The notes under the pieces are model-generated. The model saw only the letters and a list, made by a program, of their open reading frames with translations, was not told where the DNA came from and did no database searches. Below, piece after piece: positions 27,958 through 37,437 of a DNA stretch of 64,000 nucleotides. Origin of the DNA: Pelotomaculum thermopropionicum SI (lineage in GTDB: Bacteria; Bacillota; Desulfotomaculia; Desulfotomaculales; Pelotomaculaceae). Position numbers and translations under genes: made by a program. The stretch lies in the NCBI GenBank assembly GCA_000010565.1, contig AP009389.1, positions 806,001 through 870,000 on the forward strand, read 5' to 3'. Positions within the stretch are counted from its first letter, which is position 1; every line of letters starts with the position of its first letter.

Positions 27958-29799
27958 GTGGACGTTATTGAACAAATTTTGCCGGAAGTGCAGAGGCCTG
28001 CCCGCTATGCCGGGGGAGAGTGGAACTCGGTCCGCAAAGATTGGGACGGTGTTGATATAAAAGTTGCGTTTGCCTTTCCCGACGCCTATGAGGTGGGCAT
28101 GTCCCACCTGGGGCTGCAGATCCTCTACTGGATCGTAAACGGCCGGCCGGATGCCTTAATGGAAAGGGTGTTTGCCCCCTGGCCGGACATGGAGGAAGAG
28201 ATGCGAAGCCGCGGGCTTCCCCTTTTCTCCCTGGAATCCCGCCGTCCGGTAAGAGATTTTGATATCCTGGCCTTTACGCTGCAGTACGAAATGAGTTTTT
28301 CCAACATCCTGAACATGCTCGATCTGGCCGGCATACCTTTAATGGCGGAGCAGAGGGATGAGAAATTCCCTCTGGTTATAGCGGGGGGGCCCTGTGCCTT
28401 TAATCCGGAACCACTGGCAGGCTTTATCGATTTGTTTGTGATCGGCGAAGGGGAAGAGGTAATCAACGAGTTTCTGGATGCCTTTTTAGAGGCTAAACGC
28501 CGGGGGCTTTCCCGGCAAGGGCTTCTTTTTGAAGCATTGAAGGTGCCCGGGGTGTACGTGCCTTCGCTGTACCGCGTCCATTACGGGGAAGATGGATCGG
28601 TACTGAAGGTAGCACCGGCCGTAGAAGGCGTGCCTGAAAGAGTAACCAAGAGGGTTGTGCGGGACCTTAACGGTGCCCCCTTTCCGCTCCGGCCGGTGGT
28701 TCCTTTTACCGAAATAGTGCACGACCGGGCAATGGTTGAGGTGATGCGGGGCTGCACCAGAGGCTGCCGCTTTTGCCAGGCCGGCGTGCTTTACCGGCCG
28801 GTGCGCGAGAAAAAGTGCGAGACCGTTTTAGAGCAGGCCGCCGGCCTGGTCAGAAACACCGGCTACGGCGAGATATCCCTCACCTCCCTCAGCACCAGCG
28901 ATTACACGCCGGTGCGCCGGGCAGTAAAGGCTCTGGTGGATGAATATGCCCGGCAGGGGGTGAATGTTTCACTGCCGTCCCTGCGGGCAGACAACTTTTC
29001 GGTGGAACTGGCGAAGGAGGTCCAGCGGGTGCGCCGGTCCAGCCTGACCTTTGCCCCGGAGGCCGGCACCCAGCGCCTTAGAAATGTCATTAACAAGGGC
29101 GTGACCGGGGAGGACCTCTTGAAAACTGTAAGCGCTGCCTTCCGCGAAGGGTGGCAGGCGGTTAAGCTCTACTTCATGATCGGGCTGCCCACCGAAACGG
29201 ATGAAGATCTGGACGGCATAGCCGGGCTGGCCGGGGAAGTGCTGGCCCTGGGACGGCAGGCCGGTGTACCCGCGGGCCGGCTGAGGGTTACCGTCAGCGT
29301 TTCTTCTTTTGTGCCGAAGGCGCATACTCCTTTTCAGTGGGAGCCGCAGGCCCCCCTGCCGGCTTTGAAGCAGAAGCAGGCCTACCTTTCCGGAAAGCTC
29401 AAAGGGCGGGGGCTGGCATTTAACTATCACGATGCCGGGCTAAGCTTCATCGAGGCGGCCTTCGCCAGGGGAGACCGGAGGCTGGGGGCAGTTCTGGTCA
29501 ATGCTTTTAAGCTGGGCTGCAAGTTTGACGGATGGTCGGAGCATTTCAGCCTGAGCCGCTGGCTGGAGGCTTTCCGGCGGGCCGGCCTGAACCCGGAGCA
29601 ATACGCCAACCGGCGCTACGGGTACGCCGAGCCGTTGCCGTGGGATCACATTGACTCCGGAGTTTCCAAAGAATACCTGATTTTAGAGCATCGCCGGGCA
29701 ATGGCCGGCCTGACCACGCTGGACTGTCGCGCGGGTTCCTGCACCGGCTGCGGCCTGTGCCCGGCCTTGGCGGCAGAACCGGTTTATGCGGAGGCTTAA
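27958..29799 (+). CDS. TIGR03960-type B12-binding-fold radical SAM protein
   Basis: 613 residues from the GTG at 27958, which is seven bases after AAGGGGTG; TTG 27952 is closer to the site. The N-terminal part has a B12-binding-like fold, then the radical SAM core with Cys266, Cys270 and Cys273 in GCTRGCRFCQAG. The C-terminus carries a cluster-like CRAGSCTGCGLCP. The family (TIGR03960) is almost always beside DUF2344/TIGR03936 and upstream of rng-rplU, as here; its role is unestablished, perhaps RNA or ribosome modification. The next gene starts three bases later. Confidence 0.9.
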   Translation: MDVIEQILPEVQRPARYAGGEWNSVRKDWDGVDIKVAFAFPDAYEVGMSHLGLQILYWIVNGRPDALMERVFAPWPDMEEEMRSRGLPLFSLESRRPVRDFDILAFTLQYEMSFSNILNMLDLAGIPLMAEQRDEKFPLVIAGGPCAFNPEPLAGFIDLFVIGEGEEVINEFLDAFLEAKRRGLSRQGLLFEALKVPGVYVPSLYRVHYGEDGSVLKVAPAVEGVPERVTKRVVRDLNGAPFPLRPVVPFTEIVHDRAMVEVMRGCTRGCRFCQAGVLYRPVREKKCETVLEQAAGLVRNTGYGEISLTSLSTSDYTPVRRAVKALVDEYARQGVNVSLPSLRADNFSVELAKEVQRVRRSSLTFAPEAGTQRLRNVINKGVTGEDLLKTVSAAFREGWQAVKLYFMIGLPTETDEDLDGIAGLAGEVLALGRQAGVPAGRLRVTVSVSSFVPKAHTPFQWEPQAPLPALKQKQAYLSGKLKGRGLAFNYHDAGLSFIEAAFARGDRRLGAVLVNAFKLGCKFDGWSEHFSLSRWLEAFRRAGLNPEQYANRRYGYAEPLPWDHIDSGVSKEYLILEHRRAMAGLTTLDCRAGSCTGCGLCPALAAEPVYAEA

Positions 29800-29802
29800 T
29801 AT

Positions 29803-30498
29803 ATGCCGAGGTACAGAATGATGTATGCTAAAGAAGGGCCGGCCCGCTACATCTCCCACCTGGATTTGCTGAGGGCCTTCGAGCGGGCGGTAAGAAGGGC
29901 CGGTTTGCCCCTGGCCTTTACCCTGGGCTTTAACCCTCATCCGAAAATAGCTTTTGCCGCCCCTCTGGGCGTTGGAACGGCCGGAGAGAGGGAATTTGCC
30001 GACCTCGAATTAACCGCGAACATGCCGCCTGAAGAGGTGGCAGGCGCTCTGGGGAGGGCCCTGCCGGAAGGGCTTCGCCTGATCGAGTTGAGGGCTGTGG
30101 CGGATCAGGCCGGGGCTCTGATGGCAGCGGTGGACCGCGCTACCTACCGGGCTGAGGCCATTTTAAGCCGTCCGGTAAGCGCGGGGGAGGCGGAGCGGGC
30201 GGTGGCGGCCTTCCTGTCCATGCCGCAAATATTGGTGGAAAAAAAGGGCCGGCGCGGGGAAAAGAAAGTGCGCGACATAAAGCCCGGCATACTGGCAATG
30301 TCGGCAAGGGTAAATGATGATATAATTGTCGTAGAGGCGGAGCTGAAAACGGGCAGCAGCGGCAACGTAAGGTTTGAGGAGGTGCTTGACGCCTTTAGAG
30401 AGAAAAGCCGCCTGCCTGTAGAAGGAAGGTTTTCGCTTTACCGTACCGGCGTATACGCTGCGAGGGGAAAAGAGAAAAAGAGCCTGTGGCACGTTTAA
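29803..30498 (+). CDS. DUF2344/TIGR03936 radical SAM-associated protein
   Basis: 231 residues. The family signature is near the N-terminus: YAKEGPARYISHLDLLRAFERAVRRAGLPLAFTLGFNPHPK region (residues 5-47). In some species it is fused to the preceding radical SAM protein, implying a shared reaction. Biochemical function unknown. It ends 20 bases before rng, so the three genes form an operon. Confidence 0.92.
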   Translation: MPRYRMMYAKEGPARYISHLDLLRAFERAVRRAGLPLAFTLGFNPHPKIAFAAPLGVGTAGEREFADLELTANMPPEEVAGALGRALPEGLRLIELRAVADQAGALMAAVDRATYRAEAILSRPVSAGEAERAVAAFLSMPQILVEKKGRRGEKKVRDIKPGILAMSARVNDDIIVVEAELKTGSSGNVRFEEVLDAFREKSRLPVEGRFSLYRTGVYAARGKEKKSLWHV

Positions 30499-30518
30499 TT
30501 TTGGAGAGGAAAGGTTTT

Positions 30519-32204
30519 ATGCTAAAGGAAATAGTGGTTAACGTAGGCGAAGAAGAAACGAGAGTAGCCGTGCTGGAAGACAGGGTACCGGTGGAAATAT
30601 ATATCGAAAGGTCGGTTAACCAGCGCCTGGTGGGAAATATTTTCAAGGGGCGGGTGGAGAATGTGCTGCCCGGTATGCAGGCTGCCTTTGTCAATATCGG
30701 CCTGGAAAAAAATGCCTTTTTATACGTTGAGGATGCCATTCCGGCCCGCGCCCTTGACGGTCACGGTGATTCCATGCTGGGCGCCAATATATGCGATATT
30801 TTAAAGCAGGGCCAGGAGGTGCTGGTCCAGATCGTGAAGGAACCTATCGGGACCAAAGGTCCGCGGGTTACCACCCATATCACCCTGCCCGGCCGTTACC
30901 TGGTGCTTATGCCCACCGTGGATTACATCGGCATATCCCGCCGGATCGAATCGGAAAGAGAGCGGGAAAGGCTTAAAGAACTGGCTTCCCGCGTCAAGCC
31001 GGAAGGGATGGGGGTTATTGTCAGGACCGTGGCAGAAGGGGTGGATGAGGAGGAGTTCCGCCAGGATGTCGGCCTGCTGACAAAATTATGGCGAAAGGTC
31101 CTGAGCAGAGCCGCTCACGGCCCGGTGCCGAACCTGGTGCACCGCGACCTGGAGCTGGTCCAGCGGATTTTGCGGGACGTCTTTACCGAAGACGTGGACC
31201 GCCTGATCCTGGACTCCCGCTACGAATACGAAAAAGTCCTTGACCTTCTGGATATTACCGGCCCGCGCCTGAAACTGAAGGTGTTTTTGGATGAAAGGGA
31301 CAGCATCTTTGAAGAGTACGGCATTGAGCAGGAGATAGAAAAGGCCCTTAAAAGGAAAGTCTGGCTGAAAAGCGGCGGCTACCTGGTGATTGACCAGGCC
31401 GAGGCGTTGACGGCTGTTGATGTGAACACGGGAAAGTACGTGGGAACGACCAATCTGGAAGATACGGTCCTGAAGACCAACCTCGAGGCCGCGCGCGAAA
31501 TTGCCAGGCAGCTCAGGCTGCGAAACATTGGCGGGATCGTGATCGTCGACTTTATCGATATGTCGCGGGAGGAACACCGCCAGGAAGTTGTCCGCACGCT
31601 TGAAGAGGAAATCAAGAAAGATAAAACCAAGACCAATATTTTGGGAATTACCCAGCTCGGGCTGGTCGAGATGACCCGCAAAAAGGTGCGCCCCAGCCTG
31701 TCCGAGGTGATTCAAAAGCCTTGCCCCTATTGCGATGGTAAGGGCAGGGTGCTTTCTGAGGAAACTCTTGGTATCAGCTTCAAAAATCAAATTTACAACA
31801 TGGCCCGCCAGACCACCGCCAAAACCATTCTGGTCGAGGCCAACCCGGTTGTGGCAGCCCGGCTGATTGGCAGCGGAGGAGCCAATTTGCGCGACCTGGA
31901 AAATAAAACCGGCAAAAGCCTTTACATTCGCGGCGTGGCCAGCCATCACATAGAGTCCATTGTCATCCGTCCGCTGCACGATAACGAGCAGGTGCAGGCC
32001 CGCACGCTGCCGGTGAAGCCCGGTGAGGTGCTGGAGGTCAAGGTAGAGGAGCCTCACATTACCAATATCAGGGACGGCATTGCCAGAGTTGACGGTTTCA
32101 TCCTGGACATAGAGGGGGGCGGGGCGCTGGTGGGCGAGACCATTCCGGTAGAGGTGAGCAAGGTTTACCGCACGTACGCCAAAGCCCGTCCGGTGCGGAC
32201 ATGA
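30519..32204 (+). CDS. rng: Ribonuclease E/G family endoribonuclease
   Basis: 561 residues from the ATG at 30519 (GAGAGGAAAGG site). An N-terminal S1 domain (VGNIFKGRVENVLPGMQAAFVNIG), the RNase H/5'-sensor region, and the DNase-I-like catalytic part with metal ligands Asp301 (VDVNTG) and Asp344 (VIVDFIDM), 43 residues apart as in E. coli RNase E. The zinc-link is CPYC (Cys402, Cys405). A C-terminal ~60-residue beta-rich extension follows. It processes rRNA and degrades mRNA. It lies directly before rplU-rpmA. Confidence 0.95.
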   Translation: MLKEIVVNVGEEETRVAVLEDRVPVEIYIERSVNQRLVGNIFKGRVENVLPGMQAAFVNIGLEKNAFLYVEDAIPARALDGHGDSMLGANICDILKQGQEVLVQIVKEPIGTKGPRVTTHITLPGRYLVLMPTVDYIGISRRIESERERERLKELASRVKPEGMGVIVRTVAEGVDEEEFRQDVGLLTKLWRKVLSRAAHGPVPNLVHRDLELVQRILRDVFTEDVDRLILDSRYEYEKVLDLLDITGPRLKLKVFLDERDSIFEEYGIEQEIEKALKRKVWLKSGGYLVIDQAEALTAVDVNTGKYVGTTNLEDTVLKTNLEAAREIARQLRLRNIGGIVIVDFIDMSREEHRQEVVRTLEEEIKKDKTKTNILGITQLGLVEMTRKKVRPSLSEVIQKPCPYCDGKGRVLSEETLGISFKNQIYNMARQTTAKTILVEANPVVAARLIGSGGANLRDLENKTGKSLYIRGVASHHIESIVIRPLHDNEQVQARTLPVKPGEVLEVKVEEPHITNIRDGIARVDGFILDIEGGGALVGETIPVEVSKVYRTYAKARPVRT

Positions 32205-32293
32205 GCATACGGACATGACCATTAATACTCAGGTATTGCCGTTTATGTTTATATCCTGAGGCGGTGACGCCCGGTTTTGCAGGAACGGCGCTA

Positions 32294-32321
32294 TTGACAA
32301 TATTGCCTGTTATGCTAAAAT
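32294..32321 (+). promoter_or_regulatory. SigA promoter for rplU-rpmA
   Basis: TTGACA, a 16-base spacer and TAAAAT with an extended -10 (TGC before it). It lies 115 bases before the rplU start. Confidence 0.8.
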
Positions 32322-32327
32322 GTTTTA

Positions 32328-32435
32328 CTGTAAGCGTCTTGTGCGCTTTCTTAAACACCGCTCGGGAAGGGCTTTTTAAAGGGAAATCCTGCCCTCTTCC
32401 GGCGAGTCCCACAAAATACGGGAGGTGCAGATATT
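32328..32435 (+). promoter_or_regulatory. Putative L21 (rplU) leader
   Basis: The ~100-base leader holds a G/C-rich imperfect stem (GGGAAGGGC with GCCCTCTTCC, 32368-32400). Firmicute rplU transcripts often have an autoregulatory L21 leader at this position. No covariation check was possible. Confidence 0.4.
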
Positions 32436-32747
32436 TTGTACGCCATTATCGAAACAGGCGGCAAACAATACCGGGTGCGGGAAGGCGATACCCTTTATGT
32501 GGAGAAACTGCCTGCCGGGGCCGGTGAGACGGTGGAGGCAGACAGGGTTCTGGCCGTAATTAAAGACGGCGAGGTAATGATCGGCACCCCGTCGGTGGAA
32601 AATGCAAAGGTTTTTTTGAAGGTGGAGCGGCATGGCCGGGGCAAGAAGATAATAGTTTATAAATACAAGCCCAAGAAGAACTACCGTCGCAAGAAGGGCC
32701 ACAGGCAGCCGTTTTCCCGGGTTACAGTTGAGAAAATTGAGGCTTGA
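32436..32747 (+). CDS. rplU: 50S ribosomal protein L21
   Basis: 103 residues from TTG (GGGAGGTG site). [17 protein letters not shown] and the C-terminal [16 protein letters not shown] are diagnostic. It binds 23S rRNA. In most Firmicutes the protease gene prp (ysxB) lies between rplU and rpmA; here only 34 bases separate them. Confidence 0.98.
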   Translation: MYAIIETGGKQYRVREGDTLYVEKLPAGAGETVEADRVLAVIKDGEVMIGTPSVENAKVFLKVERHGRGKKIIVYKYKPKKNYRRKKGHRQPFSRVTVEKIEA

Positions 32748-32781
32748 AAGGCGAAAATTGTCAATTGAGAGGTGAAGTGCC

Positions 32782-33048
32782 ATGGCACATAAAAAAGGTG
32801 TAGGAAGTTCGCGCAACGGCCGGGACTCTCAGCCCAAAATGCTCGGTGTGAAGAGGGCGGACGGCCAGTTCGTGCTGGCCGGCAGCATTCTGGTCAGGCA
32901 GCGTGGTACCAGGATCCACCCCGGCCGTAATGTTGGCAGGGGCGGCGACGATACTCTTTTTGCAAAAGTGGACGGAGTGGTCAGTTTCGAACGGTCCGGC
33001 CGGGATAAAAAAACGGTCAGCGTTATCCCTGTAGAGGCAGCTTTATAA
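32782..33048 (+). CDS. rpmA: 50S ribosomal protein L27
   Basis: 88 residues beginning [16 protein letters not shown], the form without the cleavable N-terminal extension that most Firmicute L27 proteins carry (ending FF/A before the processed Ala-Ser). This matches the missing prp gene next door. L27's N-terminus reaches the peptidyl-transferase centre. A terminator starts about 20 bases after the stop. Confidence 0.98.
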   Translation: MAHKKGVGSSRNGRDSQPKMLGVKRADGQFVLAGSILVRQRGTRIHPGRNVGRGGDDTLFAKVDGVVSFERSGRDKKTVSVIPVEAAL

Positions 33049-33068
33049 TAAGAAATAATAAAGAAATT

Positions 33069-33101
33069 GGCGGTCCTGAAAAGGGACCGCTAATTCTTTT
33101 T
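33069..33101 (+). terminator. Terminator after rpmA
   Basis: GCGGTCC/GGACCGC 7-bp stem followed by TAATTCTTTTTT. Confidence 0.85.
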
Positions 33102-33162
33102 TGCAGGATTAAAGTGGCTGACTGTCGAATTACTGGAACATCTGCAGGGGGAGGGGGAAATT

Positions 33163-33735
33163 TTGAATCTGGAAAAGCTTTTAAAAATCATTCAGGCGCA
33201 AAGGCACGATTTTTTAAACCACTTGCAGGTTGTTTCAGGCTTATTGCAGTTGAAAAAATATGAACAGGTGAGGGAATACATTGCCCGGGTAAGCACGGAA
33301 ATGGCTCAGTTGAGCAAGACTGCGAGGGTAAGCGTGCCGGAAATTTCTGCCGCCCTGTTAACAGGTTTTTATGATGCGGCCATGTTTCAAATAGATATGA
33401 AACTGGCGGTCAACACTAGCCTGGCCGAAAGCGCCGTGCCGGCGCCGGTAATGGGAGAAGCGGTTGAGTTCGGCCTGGACTGCGCTATTTCCCTTATGGC
33501 TTCGCCAGAGGTAATAGACAGGCGTCTCGAGGTTATAATTGAGGAAGATGAGAAAAAATATACCTGCCGTCTCTTGTTTCCTGAGCCCACGCTGGCCGGG
33601 GCGGCCGCTTTTGAGGCGGGTCTGGCCCCCTTGGGAGATATGCTGGCCCCCTACGGCGGGCGGGTTAACCTGGCGATAGCCGACGGCGTTGAAATACACA
33701 TGACCTTTCCGCGCAAAGCAGCCGGAAATGGTTAA
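33163..33735 (+). CDS. spo0B: Spo0B-like sporulation phosphotransferase
   Basis: 190 residues from TTG (GGGGGAGGGGG site). The H-box is RHDFLNHLQVVSGLLQL with phospho-acceptor His15, forming the two-helix dimerisation hairpin; the C-terminal half is a degenerate ATPase-like domain without N, G1 or G2 boxes, as in Spo0B. Position between rpmA and obgE matches the Bacillus order. It would relay phosphate from Spo0F to Spo0A; if Spo0F is absent, direct kinase-to-Spo0A signalling is an alternative role. Confidence 0.85.
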   Translation: MNLEKLLKIIQAQRHDFLNHLQVVSGLLQLKKYEQVREYIARVSTEMAQLSKTARVSVPEISAALLTGFYDAAMFQIDMKLAVNTSLAESAVPAPVMGEAVEFGLDCAISLMASPEVIDRRLEVIIEEDEKKYTCRLLFPEPTLAGAAAFEAGLAPLGDMLAPYGGRVNLAIADGVEIHMTFPRKAAGNG

Positions 33736-33808
33736 ACTATTAGCACATTAATGATAAGGGGCAGTAATGTCAGGGTGGACATGTACATAGCTGTTATCAG
33801 GTGGTCTT

Positions 33809-35077
33809 ATGTTTTATGACAGGGCAAGGATTTTTGTAAAAGGCGGTGACGGTGGAAACGGCTGCGTAGCCATGCGCAGGGAAAAATACGTCCCGGAGGG
33901 CGGTCCCTGGGGGGGCGACGGCGGCCGGGGCGGGAATGTCATTCTGCGGGCGGACGGAGGCCTGCGCACCCTGGTCGATTTTCGCTACAAACGCCACTAC
34001 AAGGCGGAACGCGGCCGGCACGGGGAAGGCAAAAACATGCATGGCGCGTCGGGCGAGGACCTGGTCATCCGGGTGCCGGCAGGCACTGTGGTTAAGGATG
34101 CTGCAACGGGAGAACTAATTGCCGATCTGGTCAGGGACGGCCAGGAAGCGGTGGTGGCCCGGGGAGGGCGAGGCGGCAGAGGTAACGCCCGTTTTGTTAC
34201 CCCTCAAAACAGGGCTCCCAGGATGGCCGAGAAGGGAGAACCGGGCGAGGAGCGCTGGCTCGATCTTGAGCTAAAACTGCTGGCTGACGTGGGCCTGGTG
34301 GGCTTTCCCAATGCGGGCAAGTCGACCTTGATTTCCAGGGTTTCGGCGGCCAGGCCGAAAATTGCCAGTTATCCCTTCACCACAATTACGCCCAACCTTG
34401 GAGTGGTCCGGGTAGATGACGGGCGCAGCTTTGTGATGGCCGACATTCCCGGCTTAATCGAGGGGGCCCATAAAGGCGCCGGGCTGGGCCATGACTTTTT
34501 GCGGCACGTTGAGCGCACCCGCCTGCTGGTGCACGTTCTGGACACGGCGGGGAGCGAGGGGCGGGACCCGGTACAGGATTTCCTCGTGACCAACCGCGAG
34601 CTTTCGCTTTATAACCCCGCCCTGGGCCGCAGGCCTCAGGTTATTGCCGCCAACAAGATGGATCTGGACGGGGCCGCGGAAAACCTGGCCAGGCTTAAGG
34701 AGGCATACGGGGGAAAATACGAGATTTTCCCGGTATCGGCGGTAACCGGCCAGGGCCTTGAGGCCCTGGTTTACAGGGTATCAGCCCTCCTGGAGGAGAT
34801 TCCGGCCGGTGCGGCAGTGCCTGAAGCACTGGAAAGGCCCGTAATTCATCAGGCCGGGCCGCGTTTTACAGTTTGCCGTGAAGAAGGTGTTTTTCTGGTT
34901 GGGGGAAAAGAGATTGAACGCCATGTTGTCATGACCGACCTGAAAAACGAGGAGGCGGTGGAGCGCCTGCAGAGGATCATCCGGCGCATGGGTATCGAGG
35001 AGGCCCTCAAGGAAGCCGGCATAAAGGATGGCGACACGGTCAGAATAGGGGATTACGAATTTGAATACGTCGAGTAG
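33809..35077 (+). CDS. obgE: GTPase Obg
   Basis: 422 residues. The glycine-rich Obg fold spans residues 1-158 ([22 protein letters not shown]). The G domain follows with [18 protein letters not shown] and NKMD. The C-terminal OCT domain (about 340-420) is present. It acts in large-subunit assembly, stress signalling and, in Bacillus, sporulation, where it sits next to spo0B as here. Confidence 0.98.
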   Translation: MFYDRARIFVKGGDGGNGCVAMRREKYVPEGGPWGGDGGRGGNVILRADGGLRTLVDFRYKRHYKAERGRHGEGKNMHGASGEDLVIRVPAGTVVKDAATGELIADLVRDGQEAVVARGGRGGRGNARFVTPQNRAPRMAEKGEPGEERWLDLELKLLADVGLVGFPNAGKSTLISRVSAARPKIASYPFTTITPNLGVVRVDDGRSFVMADIPGLIEGAHKGAGLGHDFLRHVERTRLLVHVLDTAGSEGRDPVQDFLVTNRELSLYNPALGRRPQVIAANKMDLDGAAENLARLKEAYGGKYEIFPVSAVTGQGLEALVYRVSALLEEIPAGAAVPEALERPVIHQAGPRFTVCREEGVFLVGGKEIERHVVMTDLKNEEAVERLQRIIRRMGIEEALKEAGIKDGDTVRIGDYEFEYVE

Positions 35078-35166
35078 CCGGAGCATTAAAGCGCCGGCTA
35101 TAAAACTTTAACCGGACGCCTGTTTGTGGTATACTTTTTCCAGGCCTATTTGCAGGTGAGATGCGT

Positions 35167-36297
35167 ATGGACACGGAAAAGCGCTGTTTTAAAGATTTTA
35201 AGCGGATGGTGGTAAAGGTAGGCTCCAGTTCTGTTGCCCACCCTACCGGCAAGCCAAATCTCTTTCAAATTGAAAATCTGGTGCGGCAACTGGCCGACCT
35301 GCATAACCAGGGCAAGGAGGTCATCCTGGTTACTTCGGGCGCCGTCGGCACGGGAACCGGCAAGCTGGGCCTGGCGGCCCGCCCGCGGACCATTCCCGAG
35401 AAACAGGCCGCCGCAGCAGTTGGCCAGGGCGTGCTGATGCACATTTATGAAAAGTTTTTCGGCGAGTACGGGGTTACGGTGGGCCAGGTGCTTCTGACGC
35501 GCCAGGACTTTTCCGACCGGCGCCGCTTTTTGAATGCCAGGAATGCCCTGCACGCCCTGTTTCAATTTGGTGTGATTCCGGTAATTAACGAGAACGATAC
35601 CATTGCCGTCGACGAAATAAAATTCGGCGACAACGACAGCCTTTCGGCCCTGGTGGCTGGCCTGGTGGACGCAGAGCTTTTAATCCTGCTTTCCGACATC
35701 GACGGGCTTTACACGGCCGATCCGCGCAAGGACCCCGGCGCCCGGCTGATTCAGGACGTTAAGGAGATTACCCCGGAAATTGAATCCCTTGCCGGGGGCA
35801 CAGGCAGCAAACTCGGAACGGGCGGCATGGCCACCAAGCTGCAGGCGGCCAGGATGGCCATGCATTCCGGTGTGGTGACGGTAATTGCCAGGGCAGGGGA
35901 AAAAGACGTGATCCGGCAAATAATTGCCGGCGAGCAGGTCGGGACGATTTTCTGGCCGTCCGCCAACAAGCTGGAAAACAAAAAAAGGTGGATAGCTTAC
36001 AGCTCTGCCGTATGCGGCAAGGTCTTCGTCGACGAGGGGGCGGCGCGCGCCCTGCTCAAGCAGGGGAAAAGCCTGCTTCCGTCCGGCGTCACCGGGGTGG
36101 AGGGCAACTTTGACATGGGCAACACGGTGAGCATTATCGGCCCAGACGGCAGGGAAATAGCCAGGGGGCTGACCTATTACTCCTCTGTTGAAATAGAACG
36201 GATCAAAGGGGCCCAGACGCGTGACATTGCCCGGATCCTGGGTTATAAGGATTACGACGAGATAGTGCACAGGAACAACCTGGTGCTGAGCCTGTAG
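35167..36297 (+). CDS. proB: Glutamate 5-kinase
   Basis: 376 residues from the ATG at 35167, seven bases after AGGTGAG. Amino-acid kinase domain (VVKVGSSSV, LVTSGAVGTGTGKLGL, INENDTIAVDEIKFGDND), then a C-terminal PUA domain from about residue 280. It makes glutamyl-5-phosphate for proline synthesis. The usual partner proA is not in this window; the next gene is nadD. Confidence 0.97.
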   Translation: MDTEKRCFKDFKRMVVKVGSSSVAHPTGKPNLFQIENLVRQLADLHNQGKEVILVTSGAVGTGTGKLGLAARPRTIPEKQAAAAVGQGVLMHIYEKFFGEYGVTVGQVLLTRQDFSDRRRFLNARNALHALFQFGVIPVINENDTIAVDEIKFGDNDSLSALVAGLVDAELLILLSDIDGLYTADPRKDPGARLIQDVKEITPEIESLAGGTGSKLGTGGMATKLQAARMAMHSGVVTVIARAGEKDVIRQIIAGEQVGTIFWPSANKLENKKRWIAYSSAVCGKVFVDEGAARALLKQGKSLLPSGVTGVEGNFDMGNTVSIIGPDGREIARGLTYYSSVEIERIKGAQTRDIARILGYKDYDEIVHRNNLVLSL

Positions 36298-36356
36298 TTA
36301 TTTATGTTGTAATAAAGGCAGGAAATTTTTTTAAAAGAGCAAGAGGGACTGGTAAA

Positions 36357-36962
36357 GTGCGCCGCATAGGTATAATGGGTGGAACTTTTGACCCGATTCA
36401 TTACGGACATCTGGTTGCAGCAGAAGGAGCCAGGTACGAGTTCGGCCTGAACAGGGTGATCTTCATTCCGGCCGGCAGGCCTCCCCATAAGCCGGACTGC
36501 AATATTACCGATCCATCGCACCGCTATAAAATGACCTGTCTTGCCGTAGCCACCAATCCCTTTTTCCAGGTTTCCGCCCTGGAGGTGGAAAGGCCCGGCC
36601 CGTCTTATACCATCGACACGGTGCAGGAGATTTCCCGCCTTTACCCTGACGCAGAAGTTTTTTTCATAACCGGCTCCGACGCGGTAATGGAGATTTTGAC
36701 CTGGAAAAACTTTGAGCGCCTGCTGTCAATTTGTTTCTTTATTGCCGCAGCCAGGCCCGGTTATAAATTAAACGAGCTTTGGAAGAGACTGGTATTGCTG
36801 CCTGAAAACCTGAAGGAAAGGATTTTCTGCATGGAAGTGCCGGCCCTCGCCATTTCCTCCACAGACATCAGGCAGCGCGTGAGCGAAGGAAGGCCGATTA
36901 AATATCTTTTGCCCGAACCTGTAGAAGATTACATTCAGAAAAACGGGCTGTACAGGCAATGA
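36357..36962 (+). CDS. nadD: Nicotinate-nucleotide adenylyltransferase
   Basis: 201 residues from GTG. Nucleotidyl-transferase signature GGTFDPIHYGHL at the N-terminus, and the C-terminal ISSTDIRQRV motif. It converts nicotinate mononucleotide to deamido-NAD. The obgE-proB-nadD-rsfS neighbourhood is normal for Firmicutes. Confidence 0.97.
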   Translation: MRRIGIMGGTFDPIHYGHLVAAEGARYEFGLNRVIFIPAGRPPHKPDCNITDPSHRYKMTCLAVATNPFFQVSALEVERPGPSYTIDTVQEISRLYPDAEVFFITGSDAVMEILTWKNFERLLSICFFIAAARPGYKLNELWKRLVLLPENLKERIFCMEVPALAISSTDIRQRVSEGRPIKYLLPEPVEDYIQKNGLYRQ

Positions 36963-37001
36963 AACTGGAAAATCTTTGAACGGCCGGGGCTGCATTAGGT
37001 C

Positions 37002-37016
37002 TTTGCATTTTGCAAA
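37002..37016. promoter_or_regulatory. Palindrome upstream of the RRM gene
   Basis: TTTGCA-TTT-TGCAAA is a perfect inverted repeat 52 bases before the start. A regulatory role is only a suggestion. Confidence 0.3.
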
Positions 37017-37067
37017 TAATAGCTTTAAGTCAACAAGTTTCATGAATGGGAAAGAGGTGATTGGTGA

Positions 37068-37322
37068 GTGGCGCGCACCTTGTATGTGGGAAATCTGCCG
37101 TGGGCCACCAAGGCTGAGGATCTCGCCGATGCTTTTTCGGCGCACGGCGAAGTTCTGAGCAGCCGCGTTATTACTGATCGTGAGACGGGTCGTTCCCGCG
37201 GTTTTGGTTTTGTCGAGGTCCGGGATGAAGATGCTGATATCATGATTGCAGCAATGAACGGTACGGAGTTTAACGGTAGAATCATTACGGTAAATGAAGC
37301 AAAACCCAGGGAAGAGCGCTGA
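37068..37322 (+). CDS. RRM-type RNA-binding protein
   Basis: 84 residues from GTG (AGAGGTG upstream), a single RNA recognition motif. RNP2 is LYVGNL (residues 5-10) and RNP1 is RGFGFVEV (44-51), with all three core aromatic positions present. Such stand-alone RRM proteins are known in cyanobacteria, where several are cold-induced, and in scattered Firmicutes. The gene is monocistronic with its own terminator, inserted between nadD and rsfS. Target RNAs are unknown. Confidence 0.93.
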   Translation: MARTLYVGNLPWATKAEDLADAFSAHGEVLSSRVITDRETGRSRGFGFVEVRDEDADIMIAAMNGTEFNGRIITVNEAKPREER

Positions 37323-37328
37323 CGGCTG

Positions 37329-37353
37329 AACCTCCGGTGAGGAGGTTTTTTCT
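37329..37353 (+). terminator. Terminator after the RRM gene
   Basis: AACCTCC/GGAGGTT 7-bp stem followed by TTTTCTT. Confidence 0.85.
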
Positions 37354-37437
37354 TAGATTTCTCTTTTTTGAAGGAACTTTGCCTGCCGGATAGAATAGTA
37401 TCTTTAAAAAGACCCGGCATTTTAAGGAGGAGTGGCT

